Shown: positions 1 through 8,286 of the stretch, piece by piece
Position numbering within the stretch: position 1 is the stretch's first letter
Layout: every line of letters starts with the position of its first letter
Assembly (NCBI GenBank): GCA_016716385.1
Contig: JADJWL010000009.1
Span: 62,001-126,000, forward strand
Length of the DNA stretch: 64,000 bases
Source: Bryobacterales bacterium
GTDB lineage: Bacteria > Acidobacteriota > Terriglobia > Bryobacterales > Bryobacteraceae
Direction of reading: 5' to 3'
Notes under the pieces: model-generated
Seen by the model: the letters and a program-made list of their open reading frames with translations, nothing else
What the model was told of the DNA's origin: nothing
Database searches by the model: none
Position numbers and translations under genes: made by a program

Positions 1-159
1 GTACGACTCACCGCCGTAGCAGCCCAGCGTCTCCCAGCCGAGGTCGTCGGCCATGATCAGGATGATGTTCGGCCGCGCTGCGGCAGGCTTCGTGGCGCAG
101 GCGGCCAGAGGCGCGGCGGCAGTCGCCCGGAGAAAATCACGGCGGGAAAGCTGGCTCAT
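1..159 (-). CDS. Sulfatase, N-terminal part (cut by window edge)
   Basis: Only the first 53 codons are in the window; the gene continues to the left of base 1. The start is an ATG at 159. The protein opens with a Tat-type leader (SRRDFLRATAA) ending near a Cys (PLAACATK), so it may be an exported lipoprotein. The leader is followed by the sulfatase opening PNIILIMADDLGWETLGCYGG, whose paired Asp residues are metal ligands in the family. The FGly Cys/Ser motif lies outside the window, so activity cannot be judged. The gene is divergent from the aldolase-like gene at 253, and the short gap between them carries no motif I can name. Confidence 0.85.
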   Translation of the reverse strand, partial: MSQLSRRDFLRATAAAPLAACATKPAAARPNIILIMADDLGWETLGCYGGESY

Positions 160-252
160 GGTGACCCGAACATTCCACCACATCGGAACGTCCGAATCAA
201 AACCACTCCCGATGGACAGCGGCATGCCCTTTGTGCCACGATGAGGGGCACT

Positions 253-1419
253 ATGTCCTCCATCGACCGCCGCCAGTTCCTCGCCGCCGGGACCGCCACC
301 GGTTTTGCATCCGCCGCCGCGGGCGCCGCGACTAAGTCGCCGGACCCCGCGCGCGACCGTCAAGTCAATATGACCGGCGATGGCGTCCCGCTGACGCCGC
401 GGGAATGGGCCGCGCTGCTGGACCAGGTCGCCTCACGCGAGGAGTTCCAGCTTGACAGCTATTCTGTTGGCGGGCCGATCGAAACGATGGAGCGCGTGTT
501 CGCGGAAAAGCTGGGGAAAGAAGCGGCGATCTTCTTCGGCGCCGGCACGCTGGCGAACCAGATCGCTGTGCGGCACATCGCGGCCAAAGACACAAAGGTG
601 CTGGTCCCTCGGGAGAGCCATTATTATGCGGACTCGGTCGACTGCGGGACGGTGCTCAGCAGCCTCAACCTGATCCCGCTCGGGACGGACCGCGCCACGT
701 TCACGCTGGATGAAGTGAAACAGGAAGTCGAGTGGGCGGACAGCCTGCGCGGCCACGTGCCGGTGGGAGCGATCGTCATCGAATCGCCGGTGCGCCGCAA
801 GGACGGCGAAATTTTCGACGTCGCGGAAATGCGCAAGATCTGCGATTACGCCCGCAGCAAGGGCATCCGCACGCACCTCGACGGCGCGCGCATGTACCTG
901 GCGGCGCCGTACGCCGGCATCAGCGCGCGTGAGTTCGCCGAGCCGTTCGACACGGTCTACGTGTCGCTGCACAAGTACTTCAACTCCGCCTGCGGGGCGA
1001 TTGTCGCGGGACCGAAGAAGCTCATCGAGCCGATGGTCGATTCCCGCCGCATGTTCGGCGGCGCGTTGCCGAAGGCGTGGATGTTCGGCGCGATGACGCT
1101 GCATTTCTTCGAGGGCTTTGAGCAGCGCTATCAGAAGGCGTACGAAACGACGGAAGCTCTGTGGAGCAAGCTCGCCGCGCATCCGAAGTTTCGCATCGAA
1201 CGGATTCCCAAGGGCAGCAACATCGTGGCGCTGCACGTGAATGGCGACACGAAGAAGCTCAGCGCGAACCTCGCCAAGCAGGGCGTCACGATCTCCGGCG
1301 GAGGCGCGAAGACCGCCGACGGCTGGAACCGGATCCTGCTGCGCGTGAACGAGACCGCGGGCCGCCGCAGCGCGGACGAACTGGCCTCGCTGTTCACCCG
1401 CGCCGTCGAATCCGCCTAG
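253..1419 (+). CDS. Exported threonine aldolase-like PLP enzyme
   Basis: This 388-aa protein belongs to the beta-eliminating lyase / low-specificity threonine aldolase family (fold type I PLP enzymes). The family motif HLDGARMY is at about residues 208-215, and the likely PLP lysine is K241 in SLHKYFNSACG. Known family members cleave threonine or related beta-hydroxy amino acids to glycine plus an aldehyde; the substrate here is unknown. The start at 253 is preferred over the in-frame ATG at 241 because it gives a compact Tat leader (SSIDRRQFLAAG) with a small-residue region. Export is odd for this family, which is normally cytosolic, and would require PLP loading before Tat transport. The stop overlaps the convergent cytochrome gene at a CTAG shared by both stop codons. 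Confidence 0.85.
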   Translation: MSSIDRRQFLAAGTATGFASAAAGAATKSPDPARDRQVNMTGDGVPLTPREWAALLDQVASREEFQLDSYSVGGPIETMERVFAEKLGKEAAIFFGAGTLANQIAVRHIAAKDTKVLVPRESHYYADSVDCGTVLSSLNLIPLGTDRATFTLDEVKQEVEWADSLRGHVPVGAIVIESPVRRKDGEIFDVAEMRKICDYARSKGIRTHLDGARMYLAAPYAGISAREFAEPFDTVYVSLHKYFNSACGAIVAGPKKLIEPMVDSRRMFGGALPKAWMFGAMTLHFFEGFEQRYQKAYETTEALWSKLAAHPKFRIERIPKGSNIVALHVNGDTKKLSANLAKQGVTISGGGAKTADGWNRILLRVNETAGRRSADELASLFTRAVESA

Positions 1420-4400
1420 CGTCCGCCCGGCGCCGCGCCTTCGGGACGCGTCGTCTGCGCCTGCAGGAACGCGAGCAGATCGGTTAGCTCCTGGCGCGTC
1501 AGCGCTTCGTCGAGACCGTCCGGCATGAGGGACACCGGGGAGGGATCCATTGACACGATCTTGCTCCTCGGGATCCGCACCTGCTCGCCCGGTCCGGTGA
1601 CGAGCAGCACGTAGCGGTCGTTGCGTTCGCCGATCACTCCGGAAAACACTTCCGCGTCCGTCGCCACGCGAAAGATCTCGTGCCCCGGGACGAAGCTCGC
1701 GCTCGGGAAGATAATGGCTTCGAGCAGATCCGGGCCGGAGCGGATCGCGCCAATCGCCGTCAGGTCGGGGCCGACGTGGCCTCCCTCCATCCCGATCGTG
1801 TGGCATTCCGAACACGCGACTTTGCTGCCGAAGAAGATCGTCCGGCCGCGTCCCGTATCGCCATTGGCGCGCAACAGGGGCTCCAGTTCCTTGAGGCGGC
1901 GGAAGCGCTGCTCGTGACCGGCGCGCATCGCGGCGATCAGCTTGGCCGAGTCGCCGCGGAGCGCATCCGGATACTCACCAAGAAGCTTCTCCAGTCGCTC
2001 GATATCCGTATCGCCGAGTGAGACATCGGACTTGCCCAGGGCAGCGACCAGCGCGCGCCCCACGGACTCACTCTTGTCGCCGGTAAACGGGGTCAGCAGC
2101 GCGGGTAGCGCGAGCGCGTCCGCTTTCGGCATCACTTCGGCGGCCAGTTGTTCGAGCAGATCGCCGGACAGCTTCGTCCGCGCGATGATCTGCGCCGCCT
2201 GCATGCGCAGCGTGGCTTCCACGTCGGATGCGAGGCGCGAGAAAAGATACTCGGCTTGCTCCGGCGTCACCTCGGGACGCGTCGTGACGAGCGCGCCCAG
2301 GGCGGCCACGCACAGCGCGTCTCCGGCATCCGAAGCGGCCATCTGTTGGAGCTTGTCTTCCATGCCCGCGATGGCACGCGTCCGGACGATCGACACGGCG
2401 CGCAGCCGCACGGCGTTGTCCTGGGCATCGAGCGCCCTGGCGAGGCTTTCTTCCCACGCCTTCGGGAACTGCTGGACCGGGCAGCGGTCGAAGACGTCGA
2501 GGACGAGGAGACGGCGATCGGTGGCCAGCCCCACGTCGGTCGCCAGACCCGCCAGGATCCCCTGCACCTGGCTGTCGGGACAGTATTCGAGCAGCGCCGC
2601 GCGGACCGTCGTGGCGTCGTCTTCGCCAAGCTGCGCGGCGCGCAACCGGCTTTCCAGATGCCGGATCACGTCGCGCGACCAGTCCGCGTGCCGCGAGGCC
2701 ACCCAGAGCGCCGCCCCGCTTAGTTCGCGGCTTGTGTCGCTGAGCAGCGGGATCACCTGCTCGCGGCGCAGCGGACTGCGCTCCATTTGATCGAGAGCAA
2801 TCAGCGCCGCCTTCCGCACGCGTTCGTTCGGGTCGCGGAGTCCCGCGGCGAGCGGACCCGTCTGTCCCATGCGCAGCAGCGCCCAGACGATCGAATGCTC
2901 GATGAACCGATCTTCGGCATCGGCGGCAGCGGCCAGCAGAGCGGTGGATGTGCGCGCGGCGTGCGGCCGGCCGAGGGCGATCTGGCCTGCCGCGGTCGCC
3001 GCCTGGCGCCGGACCTGCGGCTCCTCCGCCTTCGCCATGGCGATCAAGCGGTCAAGCGCCGCCTCGTCGCGCGCCATGCCGAGCATGCGCGCAGCGGCCA
3101 CCCGGACCTCCGGGTCTTTGTCATCCAGCGCCTCGCGCAGTGCATCGGCCGCGCCCATGCGGGCCAGCGTGAACACCGCGCTGGCGCGCGCTTCGGGATC
3201 GGCAGCGTTGCGCCGGATCTCGCCTACAGCCGCGGCGGCATCCATCCCGCGGCCGGCCAGCACATGCTGCGCCCACGTGCGCACCGCGGGACGCGGGTCT
3301 TCGAGACGGGCGGCGATGGTGGCATGCGGAGCGTCGTTCCACTCCAGATTCAGCCCTCGCGGATCGGTCTGTTTCACCGCGTCCTTCTTGCGGATGCGGT
3401 AGATGCCGCCACGGATCTCCGGCTTCGAGATACGCGACACCGGGCAGCCATGGATGAACCAGGCCCCAGTGTCCATCACGAGAATGCTGCCGTCGGCGTC
3501 CTGCCAGACATCGGTGGGATGGAAATCGGGATCGAGCGAGGTCAGGAAATCTTGGTCCTCGGTACGGAAGGTCGCGCTGGTGCGAAAGAGCTGGTGACGC
3601 TGGACGCGGTGCGGATTGAATTGCGCGCTGTAGAGGTTGTTCTTGAACTCTGCGCCCCAGGCGTCGCCTTCGTAGCGCATGAGCCCGGAGGGCGCGATGC
3701 GCGCGAACTTGGTCATCACCGGCATCAGCTCGCCGGTCCGCTGGAACTCGGCCGCGAATGGGTGCCACTTCGGATACACGCCGCCCTCGACGAAATGCAG
3801 CAGCGCGTCGCGCATGCCGTCGCGCGGGTCGGTGAAGTACGTCATCGTGCCGATGATGTCGCCGGACGGCGTGAACGCCACCTCCACCGGGTTGTCGAAG
3901 CCGCCGCCCGAGACCCATTCGAGGCCGGTGCCGTCAGGACGGCAGCGCCAGATGCGCGACGCCTTGCCTTCGACGACCGTGCCTTCCTTGGTCTGGATCT
4001 TGTAGCCGTGGCGGCCGTCGGTGAGGTACAGCCAGCCATCGGGGCCGAGGATAGGACCATGCAGGCTGGCAGCGTTGGCGGAGAGATTCCAGCCCGTGAG
4101 GATCACCTCGCGATGGTCGGAGACGCCGTCGCCGTCGGTGTCGTCATAGCGGAGCAGGTCCGGCGGCGATGCCACGAAGAGACTGCCCTGGAACCAGACG
4201 ACGCCCGCGGGTTGCGTCAGCTTTTCGGCGAACACCTTGCTCGTGTCGAACCGCCCGTCGCCGTTCGTATCTTCGAGCAGGCGGATGCGGTATTCCGGGT
4301 TCGCCTTCATCTCGTCGTTCCGCACGTTGCGGCCGGACGATTCGCAGACAAACAGACGGCCGCGCTCGTCGAACGTGGCCATCATGCCAAACTGCACGAG

Positions 4401-4559
4401 GTCCGGACCGGCGGCCAGTTCGACGGTGAATCCTTCGGGTACGCGGAGCGCGCCAAGTCCGACCGGCATATCGGCGTCGCCACCGCGGCGCGTGAACAGG
4501 TAGGCGCCGCCCGCCACCGCGAGCAGGCCCAGCAGGGCAATCCAGGTGTTTCGAGACAT
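1416..4559 (-). CDS. PVC-type membrane dehydrogenase / HEAT / cytochrome c protein
   Basis: The 1047-aa protein starts with an N-terminal membrane anchor (residues about 7-23). A propeller-like 'membrane-bound dehydrogenase' domain follows to about residue 400, with Asp-rich turns such as DTNGDGRFD and DTDGDGVSD. Next comes a long run of HEAT-like helical repeats, and finally a C-terminal cytochrome c module with the heme motif CSECH near residue 918 and a terminal helix that closes the domain. This arrangement is common in Planctomycetes, Verrucomicrobia and Acidobacteria. The bulk of the protein should lie outside the cytoplasmic membrane. Its substrate is unknown; a role in periplasmic oxidation of sugars or other polymers is only inferred for the family. 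The stop codon overlaps that of the convergent aldolase-like gene. Confidence 0.85.
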   Translation of the reverse strand: MSRNTWIALLGLLAVAGGAYLFTRRGGDADMPVGLGALRVPEGFTVELAAGPDLVQFGMMATFDERGRLFVCESSGRNVRNDEMKANPEYRIRLLEDTNGDGRFDTSKVFAEKLTQPAGVVWFQGSLFVASPPDLLRYDDTDGDGVSDHREVILTGWNLSANAASLHGPILGPDGWLYLTDGRHGYKIQTKEGTVVEGKASRIWRCRPDGTGLEWVSGGGFDNPVEVAFTPSGDIIGTMTYFTDPRDGMRDALLHFVEGGVYPKWHPFAAEFQRTGELMPVMTKFARIAPSGLMRYEGDAWGAEFKNNLYSAQFNPHRVQRHQLFRTSATFRTEDQDFLTSLDPDFHPTDVWQDADGSILVMDTGAWFIHGCPVSRISKPEIRGGIYRIRKKDAVKQTDPRGLNLEWNDAPHATIAARLEDPRPAVRTWAQHVLAGRGMDAAAAVGEIRRNAADPEARASAVFTLARMGAADALREALDDKDPEVRVAAARMLGMARDEAALDRLIAMAKAEEPQVRRQAATAAGQIALGRPHAARTSTALLAAAADAEDRFIEHSIVWALLRMGQTGPLAAGLRDPNERVRKAALIALDQMERSPLRREQVIPLLSDTSRELSGAALWVASRHADWSRDVIRHLESRLRAAQLGEDDATTVRAALLEYCPDSQVQGILAGLATDVGLATDRRLLVLDVFDRCPVQQFPKAWEESLARALDAQDNAVRLRAVSIVRTRAIAGMEDKLQQMAASDAGDALCVAALGALVTTRPEVTPEQAEYLFSRLASDVEATLRMQAAQIIARTKLSGDLLEQLAAEVMPKADALALPALLTPFTGDKSESVGRALVAALGKSDVSLGDTDIERLEKLLGEYPDALRGDSAKLIAAMRAGHEQRFRRLKELEPLLRANGDTGRGRTIFFGSKVACSECHTIGMEGGHVGPDLTAIGAIRSGPDLLEAIIFPSASFVPGHEIFRVATDAEVFSGVIGERNDRYVLLVTGPGEQVRIPRSKIVSMDPSPVSLMPDGLDEALTRQELTDLLAFLQAQTTRPEGAAPGGR

Positions 4560-5392
4560 CTTAGGAAGTCAAGCGTATCAAGTTCGGATGTGCCGTGCGG
4601 ACCCCCGTGCCCGCGAGTTGGAGCGGGGAGCATCTGGCTTGGCGGAATGCTGCCAGACGAAGCAATCCTGCAGAGGTTCCTGCGGGCAACAGACTTCACG
4701 TTCCCCGCTGAGCACCCTGGAGCGGGAGGCGCCTTTGGGCCGATTGAGGAGGCGGACGGTACGGGCGATGTTGCCGTTTGAGGATGGCGCGGTGGCGCTG
4801 GGCGAGGGCGATCGTGCGGGAGGTGTCTCGGGTCCAATCGAAGCCGCCGCCAGCGCCCACGTCCTCGACACCGTCGGGCGCGACCTCTGGGGCGAACAGC
4901 CGCCGCCCACCGGCCGCGCCTCCTGGAGTTAACAAATTCTTGAATCGGCTTGACTGATAGAGCCCACATCGGTCGGGCGGGGGCGCGCGAGGCCCTTGTC
5001 CAGGCGGACGGTGAGCGTGGCTTCTATGTGTTCCGCTGTTACAGGAGAGAGGGACCTAGAGCCACCCAGGCACCGCGGGAGTTTCAAGCGGGACTTGGCT
5101 CGAAAACAGCGAGACGCGGAAGTGGCGAAAGCCCAGCCAGTCGCGGGTTACGGATAGAGAGAGGCGTTAACGGACCGGCTTGGAAAGGTGCTGGAAAAAG
5201 GTCTGGCTCAAAATCGCCCTGCCCTGGTCGACACCCGATGGTTAACAGGCGATCCTCGCAACCTATTGACGCACAGCCACTTCTTATTGGTTCTGGGCGG
5301 CGGCAGTACGGATTTTTGTGGACGTGTTTGTTTGCCTGAGCCGACGGGAAGCGCTCGAAATAGCCGTACACTGGGGAGGAGAGGCACCACGG
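4560..5392 (+). other. Gene-poor stretch with no recognised gene
   Basis: About 830 bases separate the cytochrome gene from the antitoxin start. Open frames exist on both strands, but their translations are Arg/Pro/Ser-rich, lack recognisable motifs and have no convincing ribosome binding site. I see no tRNA, CRISPR or insertion-sequence ends. The stretch sits beside a toxin-antitoxin pair and a broken recombinase, so it may be eroded mobile DNA (inference). Confidence 0.4.
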
Positions 5393-5611
5393 ATGACAAC
5401 CAGAGAAGCGCTGCACCAGCTCGTCGATCAGTTGCCCGAGGACCAGGTAGACCTGGCGCGGCATTGGCTGGAGGACCTGCGCGACGCGGCCGACGCTGAC
5501 GGCCCGCCGTTGGATGCGGTGACGCTCGAGTCGCTCGACCGCGGACTCGCAGACGTTGCCGAAGGCCGGGTGAAGCCTCTCGACCAGTACGAACGCGAAC
5601 GCGGCCTGTGA
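5393..5611 (+). CDS. Antitoxin of a RelE/ParE-type module
   Basis: This 72-aa acidic protein would bind and neutralise the toxin encoded directly downstream and, as is usual for type II systems, probably repress the operon. The N-terminal half (REALHQLVDQLPEDQ) looks helical. The C-terminal half has the pattern ESLDRGLADVAEGRV, seen in many small antitoxins whose C-terminus wraps the toxin. I do not see a clear ribbon-helix-helix or AbrB signature, so the DNA-binding class is open. The start at 5393 is chosen because a GGGGAGGAG Shine-Dalgarno lies about 11 bases upstream; the longer in-frame start at 5318 has none. The stop overlaps the toxin's GTG start by 4 bases, indicating translational coupling. 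Confidence 0.8.
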   Translation: MTTREALHQLVDQLPEDQVDLARHWLEDLRDAADADGPPLDAVTLESLDRGLADVAEGRVKPLDQYERERGL

Positions 5612-5874
5612 GCTACCGCGTCGTCATCGCTCACGATGCTGAGAAGATCCTGGACCGGATGGAACGGCCCACGGAGAAGCGCATCCGCACTCGGATCATT
5701 CAACTCGCCGAAGACCCGTTCGACCCCAGGCTCTCCGCGCCGCTCACAGAGCGTGCAGGCGTCCGCAAGTCGCGTGTCGGCGGTTGGCGGATTCTGTTCG
5801 CCGCGAACCGCGAGACGAAGACCTTGGCACTACTCACCGTCGATACTCGGGGTCAAGTCTACAAACGCTCGTGA
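5608..5874 (+). CDS. RelE/ParE-family toxin
   Basis: This 88-aa basic protein starts with GTG inside the antitoxin stop. It has the family layout: a beta strand (YRVVIAHDAEKIL), two helices, the turn DPFDPRLSAPL, then RVGGWRILF and the closing TVDTRGQVYKRS. RelE members are mRNA interferases and ParE members inhibit gyrase; the sequence alone does not separate them. Basic residues near the C-terminus (R, Y, K) agree with a RelE-like nuclease. The 3' end overlaps by about 40 bases the convergent C-terminal end of the broken recombinase, which suggests that the two arrived or degraded together. Confidence 0.85.
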   Translation: MSYRVVIAHDAEKILDRMERPTEKRIRTRIIQLAEDPFDPRLSAPLTERAGVRKSRVGGWRILFAANRETKTLALLTVDTRGQVYKRS

Positions 5875-7080
5875 CGAACCCGATTGGTTGTGGCAACGCT
5901 TCCGTCAATGCCTTCAGGTTGAGGGTGAGGCGAATGCCCCGTGTATCCGCGTGCCAGACGACTTCCTGAACAACCTTCCGGATCACCTCGCGCTCACCGT
6001 TTGGATCGAGCAGCGGCAGAACCTGGCCGAGAGAGTGAAGAGTAACTGCGGCTCGTGCGGGTCGCCCTCGTTTGAGCGGGAAGGCGCGGTTCGGTTCCAT
6101 CAGGACTGATCGCACCGTCTCCTCGATGTCGAACGCGCGGACCTGCGTGCCTGTGCAGGGCGCGCTGCCGGCATCGGCTGTGCGACAGCGAAAGTACACG
6201 TAACGCCGGGGCCCGTTGGCGGTCACGCGAACGCCCATCACCTTGCCGCAACGCACACAGCGCACCTTGCCCGCCAGCGGTGACCACCCGCGCCGAACTC
6301 GGCTCCCGGCTGGACTGGTTCACCGGGCCGCGATTGCGACAGCGCAGCGATCGAACAGATCCTGGTCCACAATCGCCTCGTGCGTTCATGGCCTCGTCCC
6401 CTCGGCCGTTCGGAAGCGGCCCACATAGACAGGATTGGCGACCGTATCCAACACCTGCCGCGTTGTCCACTGCCGGCCGGCACGCATCTTCCAGCCTCGA
6501 TCAGCGGCCATCTTCGCCACGTCGCGCGGCGGCATTCCTTCTGCGCCCAACCGGAAGATCTCCACGTCCTCCTGTCGCCCGTGTAGCCGAAGGGCGTGAC
6601 GCCTGCGATCCGACGGCCGCGCGCGACCAGTCCGGCGCGTGTGTCCCGGATGCGGCTGGCGATTATGTCGCGCTCGAACTCCGCAAATGCGGAGAGGATG
6701 TTCAGCATGAGTGTGTCCACAGCGCCGTCCGCCAACTCCGGCATCGCCGCGATGAACAGTCGCGCATTGTGCGCCTTGAACTCCTCAAGAAGCGCAGCGC
6801 TATCACGGACCCGGCGCGAGAGCCGGTCCAGCCGGTGTACAACGACGGCGCCGGCCGCCCCCGACCGCACCGCCGACAACAGCCGCTGCAACGCCGGGCG
6901 TTCGAGCGTCGCGCCCGAGATCCCTTCGTCGTCGAAGCGTTCGCCAGAAACGCGCAATCCCCGCGCCTTCGCGAATCGGAGGCACATCTCGCGCTGCACT
7001 TCGCACGACGTCAGGTCGCCCTCGCTACGCACCGACTGGCGGGTGTAGATCACGCACTGCCTGCCTCCATGGGCATCCAT
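5834..7080 (-). pseudogene. Broken large serine recombinase
   Basis: The ATG at 7080 opens an N-terminal resolvase domain: catalytic Ser in YTRQS, then HRLDRLSRR and the long helix FAEFERDIIASRIRD. After GVTPFGYTGDR (about 6573) the frame is lost by one base. The next frame carries the recombinase middle (DVEIFRLGAEGMPP, then TRQVLDTVANPVYVGRF). It then meets TGA codons near 6410 and 6321, both where CGA (Arg) would fit. The frame continues into the zinc-ribbon (CVRCGKVM, then FRC and a further Cys) and a C-terminal coiled region ending at 5834. The complete enzyme would have been about 415 aa and would have mediated site-specific integration or excision of a mobile element. With one frameshift and two nonsense changes it is almost certainly dead. 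Confidence 0.85.
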
Positions 7081-7347
7081 CGCTAACGATCATAGTGCGG
7101 TTTTGGAACATCCCTCTCGGGGTTGGACAACTATCACCGCGCCGTTAACGAAAACCGGTTTGTCTGGAGCACCGCTAGAGAGAAACCACGCCATGTGAGT
7201 TTCGGAATGCGACCACTTGGACCGCCAAGACGGACGACGCCTCAAAACGGAGAGACGGGAAAGACGCCAACCCGTGCGCATTGTGCGGGATACGCAGGCA
7301 CACCACCAGTCAACGAATTTTGCCGCGAGGAGACGAAAAGAAGAGAA
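7081..7347 (+). other. Intergenic stretch with no gene seen
   Basis: This is a gap of about 270 bases between the broken recombinase and the 3' end of tRNA-Asn. Short open frames are present but look random. A purine-rich segment around 7217-7265 (repeated CCAAGAC/GGAGAGACG-like words) resembles the low-complexity 'CCAAGACGCC' spacers often found near decayed mobile DNA, but I cannot assign it. No recombination sites can be proven by eye. Confidence 0.35.
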
Positions 7348-7422
<75 letters not shown>

Positions 7423-7441
7423 GTGCCTGCGGACTTCTTTT

Positions 7442-7471
7442 ACTCTAACCAGAGCCGGACCCGCTTGTCAA
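7442..7471 (-). promoter_or_regulatory. Promoter of tRNA-Asn
   Basis: A perfect TTGACA (-35) at 7471-7466 is followed after 18 bases by TAGAGT (-10) at 7447-7442. The hexamers read toward the tRNA, whose 5' end is 20 bases downstream. Spacing and orientation fit a housekeeping sigma-70 promoter with a short 5' leader. Confidence 0.7.
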
Positions 7472-7490
7472 CGCGACCGGACTCCCCGTA

Positions 7491-7654
7491 CTACAGCGAC
7501 GGAATCCTCAACTCCACAGGCGCTCCGGTGCCGCAGCCGAGGCACTTGGCCGCCGGCATCTGGTTCGCCGGCACTTCGTGGGACCCCGAACTGCCCGTGA
7601 CCGGAAACACCGTGGCGTGCCCCAACTTCACCGCGCCCTCCTCGTAGCCGCGGA
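7491..7654 (-). pseudogene. Truncated copy of the 3' end of the SAM hydroxide adenosyltransferase gene
   Basis: This segment aligns without gaps to 8287-8450, the last 54 codons of the intact gene at 8287-9111. I count about 145 identical bases of 164. The reading frame is still open and ends in the same TAG, giving the end GCGTGAPVELRIPSL against GCGVGAPVELRILSL. The first 220 residues, including the active-site part, are absent, and similarity stops abruptly at 7654. Many of the differences change residues at otherwise conserved positions (for example GSSGYYEV becomes GSSGSHEV), so it looks like a relaxed, decaying duplicate. It lies just upstream of the tRNA-Asn promoter, with a signal-peptide protein gene between the two copies. 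Confidence 0.8.
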
Positions 7655-7712
7655 TGACAAACCGACCGGCTGGGGGAACTTGCGTCCCTGTGTGGCCGTA
7701 TACGTCGGTACG

Positions 7713-8228
7713 ATGATCTCCTCAAGGAAGCCAATTTGCGCTGTCGTCTCGCTCATGCTTGCTATCCCGGCACTTCCCCAGGAGCGCCGAGAGGTGCCCG
7801 AATATCGAACCTACGGTGAACCTGCGACGAAGTCCGACGCGGAAGCCGTTGACGATCTGATTCGCTGGTACTGGCAAGCCTGGGGCCGCAAGGATTCTGC
7901 TGCTCTCATGCGGCTGCACGCCGAGGATGTGGAGTGGATCAACGCTTATGCACGGATGTTTCAAGGTGCCGCACCGCTCTCCACGTTTCTGCGCGAGCGT
8001 CTCTTTCCTGCCTTTGACGCGTCCGTGTCATTAGAGGAGGAGGCCAACATGAGAATGGTCTCCATACGCTACTTGGGGACCGACGCAGCCGTGGTCCACA
8101 TGTACACCGACGGGAGGCGCGTCGCGCCGGCCGAGCGCAAGCACCGGCGCACCCATACCCATTTGGTTCTGGAGAAACGAGACGGATCGTGGAAGGTCGT
8201 CCACACGGCAATCATGGACGCGCTTTGA
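7713..8228 (+). CDS. Exported SnoaL-like / DUF4440 protein
   Basis: This 171-aa protein starts with a signal peptide (ISSRKPICAVVSLMLAIPALPQ). A NTF2-like domain of the SnoaL/DUF4440 (SgcJ/EcaC) type follows. It is recognised by the opening helix (DAEAVDDLIRWYWQAWGRKD, then LHAEDVEWIN) and the closing strands RTHTHLVLEKRDGSWKVVH, in which 'kdgsWkvvh' is typical. NTF2-like domains bind small hydrophobic ligands or act as simple isomerases or hydrolases; nothing here defines the ligand. The ATG at 7713 is preferred to the longer frame from 7578 because it begins the signal peptide. The gene sits between the two copies of the adenosyltransferase 3' end, so it may have come in with the rearrangement that made the partial duplicate. 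Confidence 0.8.
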   Translation: MISSRKPICAVVSLMLAIPALPQERREVPEYRTYGEPATKSDAEAVDDLIRWYWQAWGRKDSAALMRLHAEDVEWINAYARMFQGAAPLSTFLRERLFPAFDASVSLEEEANMRMVSIRYLGTDAAVVHMYTDGRRVAPAERKHRRTHTHLVLEKRDGSWKVVHTAIMDAL

Positions 8229-8286
8229 CGGAACACAGCCCTCGAAGGCCGTAGGATGCGTCGTAGGGCTTCGCCGGACTCCCGCG

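Noticed and set aside
2787..4781. Long plus-strand open frame opposite the HEAT/cytochrome gene
   Set aside because: No motif, Arg-rich composition, and the minus-strand gene is convincing over the same stretch.
4578..4910. Possible small minus-strand gene in the gap after the cytochrome gene
   Set aside because: Ser/Arg/Pro-rich translation, no ribosome site, no motif; kept only as an unexplained stretch.
7217..7265. Low-complexity CCAAGAC-like words as a direct repeat array
   Set aside because: The words are too few and irregular to count as a repeat feature.
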